Shown in pieces: positions 26,608-35,406 of a DNA stretch of 53,676 nt. Made by a program: the position numbers and the translations under genes. Under the pieces are notes generated by a model that made no database searches, had not been told where the DNA came from, and was given only the letters and a program-made list of their open reading frames with translations. The DNA is from an uncultured Bacteroidales bacterium (GTDB taxonomy: Bacteria > Bacteroidota > Bacteroidia > Bacteroidales > Coprobacteraceae). How positions within the stretch are numbered: position 1 is the first letter of the stretch; each line of letters begins with the position of its first letter. Location: assembly GCA_949297285.1 (NCBI GenBank), contig CASFRL010000042.1, forward strand, positions 1 through 53,676. Direction: 5' to 3'.

Positions 26608-28496
26608 TATTCTATATTAAAAATTTCTTGTTCTACATAATCGATAAAGGCCTCGTTTACCAGTTTTGTCCCTCCCGGTGTAGGATAATTCCCGGAAAAG
26701 TACCAATCTCCCGGATGGTTGGGGCAAGAGGTATGAAGACCTTCCAAGGTCTGATAAACGATCTCTACTTCAGCTTTCGTGTCGGCCGGAGTGAGTAATG
26801 CTGCTATCTTTTTTGAAATTTCATCTGTGCTGAAAGGAGCATATATCTCTTTCACATGATTCACCATTTCAGATTTCGGAAGGTTACGTTGGTCGATACA
26901 CTTTTGATAGACATCGGTGATCGTTTGCTCCATTCCCCGCTCTTTTAGCAAGGCTATGGCTGCCCTGAACGCGATAAACTCTTTCATCCGAGACATGTCG
27001 ATACCGTAATAATCGGGGTATCTCACTTGGGGGGAGGAAGAGACAATGACTATTTTCTTAGGGTGCAGCCGATCTAATATACCGATAATACTCTGTTTGA
27101 GGGTCGTCCCTCTGACAATGCTGTCATCGATAACCACCAGATTGTCTGTATAGGGAACCACACTTCCGTATGTGATGTCATAGACATGTGCTGCCAGATC
27201 GTTTCGGGTATTTCCTTCTGCAATAAAAGTCCGCAGTTTTATGTCTTTGATAACAGCCTTCTCGAAGCGGATACGCATCGACAATATGTGATCGAGTTCT
27301 TTTTCCGATACACCGTTGTTCAGATTTGTAAGATACCTTTTTTTCAGTTGGTTCAAATATACTTCGAACCCCTCTAACATACCGTAAAAAGCTACTTCTG
27401 CAGTATTGGGAATAAACGAGAATACCGTATGTTCTATGTCGTTTTTTATGGCATCGAGTACCGGTCTTACCAGATTTTTCCCTAATTGTTTCCGTTCTTG
27501 ATAAATATCTTTATCACTTCCGCGCGAAAAATAGATTCTTTCAAAGCTGCAGGCACTGTTGTTTTGTGGGGTATTGATCTGTTCTGTACGAATATTTCCT
27601 TTTTTATTTATAAAAAGAGCTTGTCCCGGGAGCAACTCTTTTATCGATTCGCTCGATAGGTTGAATGCCGTTTGTATGACCGGACGTTCTGATGCCAATA
27701 CAGCGATTTCGTCATCGGCATACCAGAAGGCCGGACGAATTCCCCAAGGGTCGCGAATGGCAAAACTTTCACCGCTTCCGGTAATACCGCAGATCACATA
27801 TCCGCCGTCCCATCCGGGCGATGTCGTTTTTAAAACATTGGCCAGATCGATTTGGTCTTCTATGGCATAGGTAATGTCCATCCCTTCCAAGCCCTCGCTT
27901 TCGCATTTTACGTATAACCTTTCCACTTCCCGGTCAAGACGGTGACCGACCTCTTCCAGCATGATATAGGTATCGGCATATTTTCGAGGATGCTGTCCTT
28001 TGGCCGTGATCTTTTCAAATATTTCGTTGACATTGGTCAGATTGAAATTCCCGCACAAACTCAGATTCTTCGCTCTCCAGTTGTTTCTCCTCAAAAAAGG
28101 ATGGATGTAGGAAATTCCCGATTTCCCTGTCGTGCTGTAACGAAGATGCCCCATGTATATTTCTCCGGCAAAGGGAAGCACTTGTTTGGCATATTCGGCA
28201 TCATGCAGTTGAGCTTCTGTCAAGGACGAGTAGTTTGCATGTACGGCCTCGAATATTTCGGTAATGGCACTTGTTCCCAAAGCCCTTTCCCTGAACATAT
28301 ATTCTTCTCCCGGATTGGCTTGAAGTTTTACGCATGCCAAGCCTGCCCCTTCCTGTCCCCGGTTATGTTGCTTTTCCATAAGCAGGTAAAGTTTGTTGAG
28401 GCCGAACATCCATGAGCCATATTTCTCTTCGTAATATTCGAGCGGTTTTAACAACCTTATCATGGCTACACCGCACTCATGTTTTAACTCTTCCAT
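26607..28496 (-). CDS. PurF-type amidophosphoribosyltransferase-like protein, long form
   Basis: A 629-residue class II glutamine amidotransferase fused to a phosphoribosyltransferase domain. Cys8 (HECGVAMIRL) is the predicted N-terminal nucleophile after propeptide removal, with QHNRGQEGAGLA at 43-54 and the MGHLRYSTTGKSG loop following. The PRPP-binding motif VVIDDSIVRGTTL is near 452-464, and PQVRYPDYYGIDM recalls PurF. It is over 100 residues longer than usual PurF (about 470-510), with insertions around 340-450 and a novel C-terminal tail (CPNHPGDWYFSGNY). It may catalyse the first purine step or be a diverged paralog with another acceptor. It lies between glmS and carA in the operon. 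Confidence 0.85.
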   Translation of the reverse strand: MEELKHECGVAMIRLLKPLEYYEEKYGSWMFGLNKLYLLMEKQHNRGQEGAGLACVKLQANPGEEYMFRERALGTSAITEIFEAVHANYSSLTEAQLHDAEYAKQVLPFAGEIYMGHLRYSTTGKSGISYIHPFLRRNNWRAKNLSLCGNFNLTNVNEIFEKITAKGQHPRKYADTYIMLEEVGHRLDREVERLYVKCESEGLEGMDITYAIEDQIDLANVLKTTSPGWDGGYVICGITGSGESFAIRDPWGIRPAFWYADDEIAVLASERPVIQTAFNLSSESIKELLPGQALFINKKGNIRTEQINTPQNNSACSFERIYFSRGSDKDIYQERKQLGKNLVRPVLDAIKNDIEHTVFSFIPNTAEVAFYGMLEGFEVYLNQLKKRYLTNLNNGVSEKELDHILSMRIRFEKAVIKDIKLRTFIAEGNTRNDLAAHVYDITYGSVVPYTDNLVVIDDSIVRGTTLKQSIIGILDRLHPKKIVIVSSSPQVRYPDYYGIDMSRMKEFIAFRAAIALLKERGMEQTITDVYQKCIDQRNLPKSEMVNHVKEIYAPFSTDEISKKIAALLTPADTKAEVEIVYQTLEGLHTSCPNHPGDWYFSGNYPTPGGTKLVNEAFIDYVEQEIFNIE

Positions 28497-28514
28497 CTCT
28501 TTTTCAGAATCATT

Positions 28515-30359
28515 TTATTCTACGGTTACCGATTTTGCAAGATTTCTCGGTTGATCTACATCTTTGCCTTTACAAATGGCAATATGGTATGCCAGCAATT
28601 GCAACGGTATTGTTGTAATTAGCGGGTCGAGGCAAGGTAGCGTTTTAGGCAATTCGATATAAAAATCGGCGATATTCTTAATCGTCGTGTCTCCTTCCGT
28701 CACCAATGCTATCACTTTACCTTTACGCGCTTTTATCTCTTGTATGTTACTGATTATCTTCTCATATTGGTTATTCTGCGTTGCTACGACTACGACCGGC
28801 ATTTCGGTATCGATCAAGGCAATAGGGCCGTGTTTCATCTCGGCTGCCGGATAACCTTCGGCATGAATATAGGAAATTTCTTTCAACTTTAATGCCCCTT
28901 CCAGTGCTACCGGATAGTTGAATCCCCGGCCTAAATAGATAAAATTATGGGCATAAGTGAAGATCTGCGAAAGGTTAGCTATGCTGTCATTTGTCTCGAG
29001 CACTTTTTTCATTTTTTCCGGGATCAGGCTCAACTCGTGCACCACTTGCAGAAACTCTTCACGGCTGATGCTTTGTTTTTCCCGTGCCAGTGTCAGGGCC
29101 AGCATGGTAAGTACTGTAACCTGTCCGGTGAATGCCTTGGTCGAGGCGACACCGATCTCAGGGCCTACATGAATGTATGAGCCGGTATGCGTTGCCCGGG
29201 GAATAGAAGAGCCTATTACGTTGCATATACCGTATATAAATGCCCCTTTGCCTTTAGCCTCTTCGACTGCGGCCAATGTGTCGGCAGTCTCACCCGATTG
29301 GGAAATGGCAATGACAACGTCATCCGGATTAATAACCGGATTTCGATACCGAAATTCCGAGGCATATTCTACTTCTACCGGGAAGCAGCAGAATTTCTCG
29401 ATCAGATATTTCCCGATAAGGGCTGCATGCCAAGATGTCCCGCATGCTACGATGATAAATCGTTTTGCGTGGAGCAGTTTCTCTTTGTGGTCGATGACGG
29501 CAGATAAAGAAATATCGGTGCCTTCTATATTGACACGTCCGCGCATGCAATCATAAATGCAGTCGGGCTGTTCGAAAATTTCTTTAAGCATGAAATGAGG
29601 ATATCCGCCTTTTTCGAGTTGTCCGAGATTTAGTTCGATCGTGTTGATCGTAGGATTTACGGCAATATTGTCTTGTGTTACGATCTTCAATGCCCGGTTA
29701 CGATGTATTACGGCAATTTCTCCATCCTCCAGATATACCACTTTGTCGGTATATTCGACAATAGGTGTAGCGTCTGATGCAATGAAATATTCTCCTTCTC
29801 CGATTCCTATGACCAATGGGCTGCTTTTTTTGGCAACAATAATTTCGTCGGGATTGTCTTTGTTTAAAATTGCGATGGCATAAGCGCCGATAACTTCATG
29901 TAGGGCGAGTTGTACCGATGTCAATAAATCGAGATTATGCGAAACTTTGATGTATTCGATCAGTTGCACCATAACTTCTGTATCGGTGCTGCTTTTGAAC
30001 GTGTATCCTTTTTTTTGCAATTTTTCTTTAAGAACGGCATAGTTCTCTATAATACCGTTATGTATTATCGCCAGATTCTCTGATTCTGAATAATGCGGAT
30101 GTGCATTCGCTTGGCACGGTTCGCCGTGAGTTGCCCAGCGTGTATGTGCTATCCCGATAGTTCCACTGATATCTTTTTGGGCTGCAAAATTTTCCAGGTC
30201 TGAGACTTTCCCTTTTGTCTTATAGATATTTAGTTGCCGGTTGTCGCTGATGAGAGCTACTCCGGCACTGTCGTAGCCCCTATACTCCAGCCTTTTCAGG
30301 GCTTTGATAAGGATAGGGTATGCCTCTTTAGGTCCAATATATCCTACAATTCCACACAT
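28515..30359 (-). CDS. glmS: Glutamine--fructose-6-phosphate aminotransferase (isomerizing)
   Basis: GlmS makes glucosamine-6-phosphate from fructose-6-phosphate and glutamine, feeding peptidoglycan and lipid A. I start at 30359 so that the protein begins MCGIVGYIG, exposing the catalytic Cys2 after Met removal; the longer frame to 30443 crosses the promoter. The 614 residues comprise the class II amidotransferase domain (1-225: RLEYRGYDSAGVAL, THGEPCQANAHPH) and two SIS domains (about 285-415 and 455-590). CGTSWHAALIGKYLIE, AISQSGETADTLAAV and the C-terminal LAKSVTVE are standard. It is the first gene of the glmS-purF-like-carA-carB operon. I see no glmS ribozyme in the short leader. Confidence 0.98.
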   Translation of the reverse strand: MCGIVGYIGPKEAYPILIKALKRLEYRGYDSAGVALISDNRQLNIYKTKGKVSDLENFAAQKDISGTIGIAHTRWATHGEPCQANAHPHYSESENLAIIHNGIIENYAVLKEKLQKKGYTFKSSTDTEVMVQLIEYIKVSHNLDLLTSVQLALHEVIGAYAIAILNKDNPDEIIVAKKSSPLVIGIGEGEYFIASDATPIVEYTDKVVYLEDGEIAVIHRNRALKIVTQDNIAVNPTINTIELNLGQLEKGGYPHFMLKEIFEQPDCIYDCMRGRVNIEGTDISLSAVIDHKEKLLHAKRFIIVACGTSWHAALIGKYLIEKFCCFPVEVEYASEFRYRNPVINPDDVVIAISQSGETADTLAAVEEAKGKGAFIYGICNVIGSSIPRATHTGSYIHVGPEIGVASTKAFTGQVTVLTMLALTLAREKQSISREEFLQVVHELSLIPEKMKKVLETNDSIANLSQIFTYAHNFIYLGRGFNYPVALEGALKLKEISYIHAEGYPAAEMKHGPIALIDTEMPVVVVATQNNQYEKIISNIQEIKARKGKVIALVTEGDTTIKNIADFYIELPKTLPCLDPLITTIPLQLLAYHIAICKGKDVDQPRNLAKSVTVE

Positions 30360-30387
30360 AAATGATTGGGTTAATATGTTTCGCGTG

Positions 30388-30395
30388 CAAAGATA
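30388..30395 (-). promoter_or_regulatory. -7 element of the glmS operon
   Basis: On the minus strand this reads TATCTTTG, an exact TAnnTTTG match, 28 bp before the glmS start. A 13-base repeated box (30397-30409) abuts it on the upstream side. Confidence 0.6.
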
Positions 30396-30396
30396 A

Positions 30397-30460
30397 ATAT
30401 ATAAAATGACATTTTGCGATTTTATGTGTAAAATTATGAGCAAAAAGATATATAAAATGA
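30397..30460. repeat. Direct repeat ATATATAAAATGA near glmS promoter
   Basis: ATATATAAAATGA occurs exactly at 30397-30409 and 30448-30460. The first copy directly abuts the glmS -7 element. Related AAAATGA boxes occur on the dapF side (30882-30894, 30914-30922, 30943-30955). The DNA is AT-rich, so chance is not excluded. Confidence 0.5.
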
Positions 30461-30479
30461 TTTATATGTTGTAAAAAGT

Positions 30480-30881
30480 TAACTTACTATTCTTGAATAA
30501 AGAAATAAGTTATCTTATTATTTTATTTCACAAACCTTATCTTTTTCGAAAATTATTATTTGTAATGGCGATTTATATTTTAATTCGTAAGGTTATAAAA
30601 TTTCTCAATTAATAATGGATAAATCGTTGGGAATATAAAAAATCAAAGTACTAAATTTGTCATTTGCATTTCTTCTTTAAAAACGATCTATATATCATTC
30701 TTTTCTGTTTTTCATTCCGAATAATTCCTGTTTTTTTTAGTATTAAGGATGCAATCTTATGATTAGACTATTTTTCCTATATATTAGTATTAGATTGTAA
30801 TAAATATGGTATTAAAAAAGATGATTTATAATATCTTCGTTTTTGTATAGAAAAAAGTTTTTGTTTTGTGTATTGTTTTGG
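30480..30881. other. AT-rich glmS-dapF intergenic region
   Basis: No gene is visible in this roughly 400-bp stretch. It contains an imperfect hairpin at 30480-30512 (TAACTTA ... TTCTT/AAGAA ... TAAGTTA) and an additional TAnnTTTG match, TAAATTTG, at 30652-30659. These could belong to regulatory sequence or an unannotated small RNA. No rho-independent terminator good enough to delimit such an RNA is seen. Confidence 0.4.
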
Positions 30882-30955
30882 CAAAATGATATATATTTGC
30901 AAAGAATTAAAGAAAAATGATAGTTTTATTTACTTATGTTGTCAAAATGATATAT
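30882..30955. repeat. Direct repeat CAAAATGATATAT flanking the dapF promoter
   Basis: CAAAATGATATAT occurs exactly at 30882-30894 and 30943-30955. The first copy overlaps the start of the dapF -7 element and the second ends one base before the dapF ATG. A shorter AAAATGATA copy lies at 30914-30922. Confidence 0.55.
30892..30899 (+). promoter_or_regulatory. -7 element of the dapF-dapL operon
   Basis: TATATTTG is an exact TAnnTTTG match, 57 bp before the dapF start codon. Several TTTTG stretches lie upstream, but none at the ideal spacing. Confidence 0.5.
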
Positions 30956-30956
30956 T

Positions 30957-31796
30957 ATGAAGCGAGTCGGATTCACAAAGATGCATGGAGCGGGGAATGA
31001 TTATATCTATATAAACACATTGCTTTTTCCGGTTTCTGATCCAGAAAAGAGAGCTGTGGAGTGGAGTAGATGGCATACCGGTATAGGAAGCGATGGCTTG
31101 GTCTTGATCGGGTCTTCTGATAAAGCCGATTTTAGTATGCGCATTTTTAATGCTGACGGTTCAGAAGCCAAGATGTGTGGAAATGCCTCTCGATGTATCG
31201 GAAAGTATTTGTACGACAATCATATGACAGATAAAACAGAAATTTCTCTTGATACCTTGTCGGGAATAAAATGGCTTAAATTACAGGTTATCGATGACAA
31301 GGTGAATCTTGTAACCGTAGATATGGGCATTCCGGAGCCGATCCATATTATATCGCAAGGATATGCCGGTTTCATGATCGACAGGCCGATTATGGCTGGT
31401 GAGAAATTATTTAAAGCAACTGCGATTTCGGTCGGAAATCCTCATTTAGTGATTTTTGTCGATGATGTAGACCGGATAGAGTTGGAAGAACTCGGTCCTG
31501 CATTGGAAAACAATCCTCTTTTCCCGGATCGGATTAATGTAGAATTTGCACAGGTAAAAGATAAGAACGTGATTCGTATGCGGGTGTGGGAGCGTGGTTC
31601 GGGAATTACCCGGGCATGTGGAACCGGAGCTTGTGCAACGGTAATAGCTGGTTTTATAACAGGACGTACCGGACGGGATGCTTCTGTTCAGATGGACGGA
31701 GGTGTGTTGTCGATCTGTTGGGACGAAGCGACAAATCATGTTTTTATGACCGGAAACGCCGTAAAGGTTTTTGATGGTGAGATAGAAGTCGAATAA
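30957..31796 (+). CDS. dapF: Diaminopimelate epimerase
   Basis: DapF interconverts LL- and meso-diaminopimelate without a cofactor, supplying lysine and peptidoglycan precursors. The 279-residue protein has the catalytic cysteine pair Cys74 ([10 protein letters not shown]) and Cys221 ([11 protein letters not shown]), plus [15 protein letters not shown] at the N-terminus and the [11 protein letters not shown] segment. Family length is 270-285. It is followed by dapL after 21 bp, so the pair covers the last two steps of the diaminopimelate aminotransferase route. Confidence 0.98.
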   Translation: MKRVGFTKMHGAGNDYIYINTLLFPVSDPEKRAVEWSRWHTGIGSDGLVLIGSSDKADFSMRIFNADGSEAKMCGNASRCIGKYLYDNHMTDKTEISLDTLSGIKWLKLQVIDDKVNLVTVDMGIPEPIHIISQGYAGFMIDRPIMAGEKLFKATAISVGNPHLVIFVDDVDRIELEELGPALENNPLFPDRINVEFAQVKDKNVIRMRVWERGSGITRACGTGACATVIAGFITGRTGRDASVQMDGGVLSICWDEATNHVFMTGNAVKVFDGEIEVE

Positions 31797-31817
31797 TTTT
31801 ATTAATGCAGAAAGAAT

Positions 31818-33047
31818 ATGGCACTCGTAAATGAACATTTTCTGAAGCTTCCGAACAGTTATTTGTTTTCGGATATAGCAAAGAAAATAAATACTTTTAA
31901 AGTAACCCATCCGAAAGATAAGGTTATCAGTTTGGGTATAGGTGACGTGACACAGCCACTCCCCAAAGCCGTAATTGAAGCCATGCATAGTGCGGTAGAT
32001 GAGATGGCGGTTAAAGATACGTTTAGAGGTTATGGGCCGGAACAGGGATATAGTTTCCTTATCGATACGATCATAAAAAATGATTTTACATCAAAAGGAA
32101 TCTATCTTGAACCGAGTGAGGTATTTATTAATGATGGAGCAAAAAGCGATACCGGAAATATCGGCGATATTTTGCGGCATGACAATAGTATCGGGGTGAC
32201 CGATCCCATATATCCGGTCTATATAGATTCGAACGTAATGTGCGGGAGAGCCGGGACTTTGGAGGATGGGAAATGGAGTAATGTCACTTATATTCCTTGT
32301 CGGAGCGAGAATAATTTTATACCTGAGCTTCCGGAACACCGTATCGATATTCTCTACCTCTGCTATCCGAACAATCCTACCGGGACGGCTCTTTCGAAGC
32401 AGGAATTGAAAAAATGGGTCAATTATGCGTTGTCGAATGATACTTTGATTCTTTTTGACGCTGCCTATGAAGCCTACATACAAAATTCGGATATTCCACA
32501 TTCGATATACGAGATCAAAGGCGCTAAAAAATGTGCGATCGAATTTCGAAGTTTTTCGAAAACAGCCGGATTTACAGGTGTCCGTTGCGGTTATACGATA
32601 GTTCCCAAAGAGGTGACTGCCGCAACGCTTACCGGCGAACGTATCCCCTTAAATCGGTTGTGGAATCGCAGGCAATGTACCAAATTCAACGGTACATCTT
32701 ATATTACGCAACGGGCAGCCGAGGCTGTATATTCTCCTGAAGGACAGGCTCAAGTAAAAGAGATCATTCGATATTATATGACAAATGCCCACATTATGAA
32801 AACCGGACTCTCTGAAGCCGGATTGGAAGTATATGGTGGCGAAAATGCTCCGTATTTGTGGGTGAAAACTCCGGATGGATTGTCTTCCTGGAAGTTTTTT
32901 GAGCGTATGCTTTATGAAGCAAATGTCGTGGCTACACCCGGAGTGGGGTTTGGCCCTTCCGGTGAGGGGTATGTCCGATTGACGGCATTCGGCGATAGAG
33001 ACGACTGTTTGGAAGCCATATTCCGGATAAAAAAATGGTTGCGTTAA
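31818..33047 (+). CDS. dapL: LL-diaminopimelate aminotransferase
   Basis: DapL converts tetrahydrodipicolinate directly to LL-diaminopimelate with glutamate as amino donor, bypassing the acylated intermediates. A 409-residue fold-type I PLP enzyme: LGIGDVTQPLP (39-49), GYGPEQGY, the CYPNNPTGTALS motif (182-193), FDAAYEAYI, and the PLP lysine Lys248 in RSFSKTAGFTGVRCGY. Length and motifs are typical of DapL. Its product is the substrate of the adjacent DapF. It consumes glutamate, tying in with the downstream glutamine synthetase gene. Confidence 0.97.
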   Translation: MALVNEHFLKLPNSYLFSDIAKKINTFKVTHPKDKVISLGIGDVTQPLPKAVIEAMHSAVDEMAVKDTFRGYGPEQGYSFLIDTIIKNDFTSKGIYLEPSEVFINDGAKSDTGNIGDILRHDNSIGVTDPIYPVYIDSNVMCGRAGTLEDGKWSNVTYIPCRSENNFIPELPEHRIDILYLCYPNNPTGTALSKQELKKWVNYALSNDTLILFDAAYEAYIQNSDIPHSIYEIKGAKKCAIEFRSFSKTAGFTGVRCGYTIVPKEVTAATLTGERIPLNRLWNRRQCTKFNGTSYITQRAAEAVYSPEGQAQVKEIIRYYMTNAHIMKTGLSEAGLEVYGGENAPYLWVKTPDGLSSWKFFERMLYEANVVATPGVGFGPSGEGYVRLTAFGDRDDCLEAIFRIKKWLR

Positions 33048-33093
33048 AATTTTTGATGATAAAGATTTACAAAATAATTAAACGATAGGTATT

Positions 33094-35283
33094 ATGTCAA
33101 CATTAAGATTTCGAGTAGTAGAAACCGCATTTATGAAGAAAGCGGTAGAAGTTCCATCTCCAAAGGAAAGACCTTCGGAATATTTTGGCAAGTATGTGTT
33201 TAACCGGGAGAAAATGTTTAGGTACCTTCCGGAGAAAGCTTATAAAAAATTGGTCGATGCGATCGATAACGGCAATCCGCTTGACCGTGAAGTTGCCGAT
33301 TCTGTTGCAGAAGGAATGAAAAAGTGGGCGATCGAGATGGGGGCTACCCATTATACCCATTGGTTTCATCCTTTGACCGAAGGTACGGCAGAAAAGCATG
33401 ATGCTTTTGTTGAACATGATGGTAAGGGTGGCGTTTTGGAAGAATTCTCCGGTAAACTTCTTATTCAGCAAGAACCGGACGCCTCGAGTTTTCCCAATGG
33501 AGGGATTCGTAACACATTCGAAGCTCGGGGATATTCGGCTTGGGATCCGTCTTCCCCTGCGTTTATTGTAGATGATACGCTTTGTATTCCGACTATTTTT
33601 ATCGCTTATACCGGCGAATCATTAGACTATAAGGCTCCACTGTTGAAAGCGTTGGAGAGTGTCAATAAAGCTGCCGTAGATGTGTGCCACTATTTTGATA
33701 AAGATGTGAAAAAAGTCTTTGCCTATTTGGGATGGGAACAGGAGTATTTTTTGGTCGATGAGGGATTGTATGCGGCCAGACCCGATCTGTTGCTTACCGG
33801 GCGTACGCTTATGGGACATGAGAGTTCGAAAAATCAGCAGTTGGAAGACCACTATTTCGGAGCCATACCTACTCGTGTAGCGGCCTTTATGAAAGATCTC
33901 GAGATCGAAAGTTTAAAATTGGGTATTCCGGTGAAAACCCGTCACAATGAAGTCGCTCCCAACCAGTTTGAGCTGGCTCCTATATTTGAAGAATGTAATT
34001 TGGCAAACGACCATAACTTGTTGATCATGGCTTTGATGCGGAAAATTTCCCGGAGGCACGGTTTCAGGGTTTTGCTTCATGAAAAACCTTTCAAAGGAGT
34101 GAACGGATCAGGAAAACATAATAACTGGTCTTTAGGTACAGATACCGGAGTTTTGTTAATGGCTCCCGGGAAAACTGCTGAAGACAATTTGCGTTTCGTA
34201 ACGTTTATCGTAAACGTATTGATGGCAGTTTATCGTCATAACGGTTTACTGAAAGCCAGTATATCTTCTGCGACAAATGCCCATCGTTTGGGCGCGAACG
34301 AAGCACCTCCCGCCATTATCTCCAGTTTTTTGGGGACACAGTTGACACAGGTTCTCGATCATTTGGAAGAAAGCTCGAATGATGAGTTGATTGCGTTGAG
34401 CGGAAAGCATGGGATGAAATTGGATATTCCTCAGATTCCTGAACTTTTGATCGACAATACCGATCGTAACCGGACATCGCCATTTGCTTTTACCGGAAAC
34501 CGTTTCGAATTTAGGGCGGTAGGTTCTGAAGCCAACTGCGCTTCGGCCATGATCGCTTTGAATACGGCTGTTGCAGAGCAATTGATACAGTTCAAGTCTG
34601 AAGTAGATGCTTTAATAGCAAAAGGCGAACCGAAGGTCTCTGCAATTCTGGACGTCGTCCGCAAATATATCAAAGAGAGTCGGCCGATCCATTTCGACGG
34701 TAACGGTTACAGTGAAGAATGGAAAGCTGAAGCGATGAAAAGAGGATTGGATTGTGAAACCAGTGTCCCACTTATTTTTGATAATTATTTAAAAGCCGAA
34801 TCGATTAAGATGTTCGAGTCTACGGGGGTTATGACTCGCAAGGAGTTGGAAGCCCGTAATGAAGTGAAATGGGAAACATATACGAAAAAAATTCAAATCG
34901 AGGCGCGTGTATTGGGCGATCTGGCGATGAATCATATTATTCCTATCTCAACCAAATATCAGTCGGAACTTATCGATAATGTTTATAAAATAAGAAGTCT
35001 TTTCTCTGAAGATAAAGCGGCTTTATTGTGTGGAAAAGATCTGGATATTATCGAAGAAATCGGACGTCGGGAATTGGCGATAAAAGAAAAAGTAGAAGAG
35101 ATGGTCGAAGCCCGGAAAAAAGCAAATAAAATTGCCGATGAACGGGAAAAGGCCATTGCCTATCACGATACCGTAGCTCCCAAGTTCGATGAGATACGTT
35201 ATCATATCGATAAACTTGAGTTGATTGTCGATGATCAGATGTGGACATTGCCCAAATACCGCGAATTGCTCTTTATCCGTTAA
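33094..35283 (+). CDS. glnN: Type III glutamine synthetase
   Basis: GlnN ligates ammonia to glutamate with ATP. The 729-residue length is diagnostic of the type III enzyme (types I and II are about 350-470). The N-terminal GSIII domain (FGKYVFNREKMFRYLP; ATHYTHWFHPLTEGTAEKHD) precedes the catalytic core, with EQEYFLVDEGLYAARPDL, RHNEVAPNQFELAPIFEECN, NGSGKHNNWSLGTDTG, and the DRNRTSPFAFTGNRFEFR segment. A C-terminal helical region follows. It lies 46 bp after dapL and may be co-transcribed or have its own promoter. It is followed by a strong terminator. Confidence 0.98.
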   Translation: MSTLRFRVVETAFMKKAVEVPSPKERPSEYFGKYVFNREKMFRYLPEKAYKKLVDAIDNGNPLDREVADSVAEGMKKWAIEMGATHYTHWFHPLTEGTAEKHDAFVEHDGKGGVLEEFSGKLLIQQEPDASSFPNGGIRNTFEARGYSAWDPSSPAFIVDDTLCIPTIFIAYTGESLDYKAPLLKALESVNKAAVDVCHYFDKDVKKVFAYLGWEQEYFLVDEGLYAARPDLLLTGRTLMGHESSKNQQLEDHYFGAIPTRVAAFMKDLEIESLKLGIPVKTRHNEVAPNQFELAPIFEECNLANDHNLLIMALMRKISRRHGFRVLLHEKPFKGVNGSGKHNNWSLGTDTGVLLMAPGKTAEDNLRFVTFIVNVLMAVYRHNGLLKASISSATNAHRLGANEAPPAIISSFLGTQLTQVLDHLEESSNDELIALSGKHGMKLDIPQIPELLIDNTDRNRTSPFAFTGNRFEFRAVGSEANCASAMIALNTAVAEQLIQFKSEVDALIAKGEPKVSAILDVVRKYIKESRPIHFDGNGYSEEWKAEAMKRGLDCETSVPLIFDNYLKAESIKMFESTGVMTRKELEARNEVKWETYTKKIQIEARVLGDLAMNHIIPISTKYQSELIDNVYKIRSLFSEDKAALLCGKDLDIIEEIGRRELAIKEKVEEMVEARKKANKIADEREKAIAYHDTVAPKFDEIRYHIDKLELIVDDQMWTLPKYRELLFIR

Positions 35284-35348
35284 GGAAACAGCTCTTTTGA
35301 TAAACTGTTCGGATTTTTGAGACAGTCGAAGATTCGGAAAAAGTAATT

Positions 35349-35396
35349 CATAAAAAAGCGACGGCCGGAAAATTTTCCGACCGTCGCTTTTTTATG
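35349..35396. terminator. Bidirectional terminator between glnN and yidC
   Basis: CATAAAAAAGCGACGG (35349-35364) pairs perfectly with CCGTCGCTTTTTTATG (35381-35396). The inner sequence CGGAAAATTTTCCG is itself palindromic and extends the stem. A and T runs lie on both sides, so it serves both convergent genes. Confidence 0.9.
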
Positions 35397-35406
35397 AAAT
35401 TTAAAA

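Noticed and set aside
30360..30420. glmS ribozyme in the glmS leader
   Set aside because: The predicted leader is under 30 bases and shows none of the ribozyme core; the -7 element sits too close to the start codon.
30360..30443. Longer N-terminus for glmS
   Set aside because: GlmS needs cysteine directly after the initiator Met; the extension would bury it and overlaps the promoter.
31446..31988. 180-residue minus-strand frame over dapF/dapL
   Set aside because: It overlaps two certain genes, and the translation lacks any domain or composition of a real protein.
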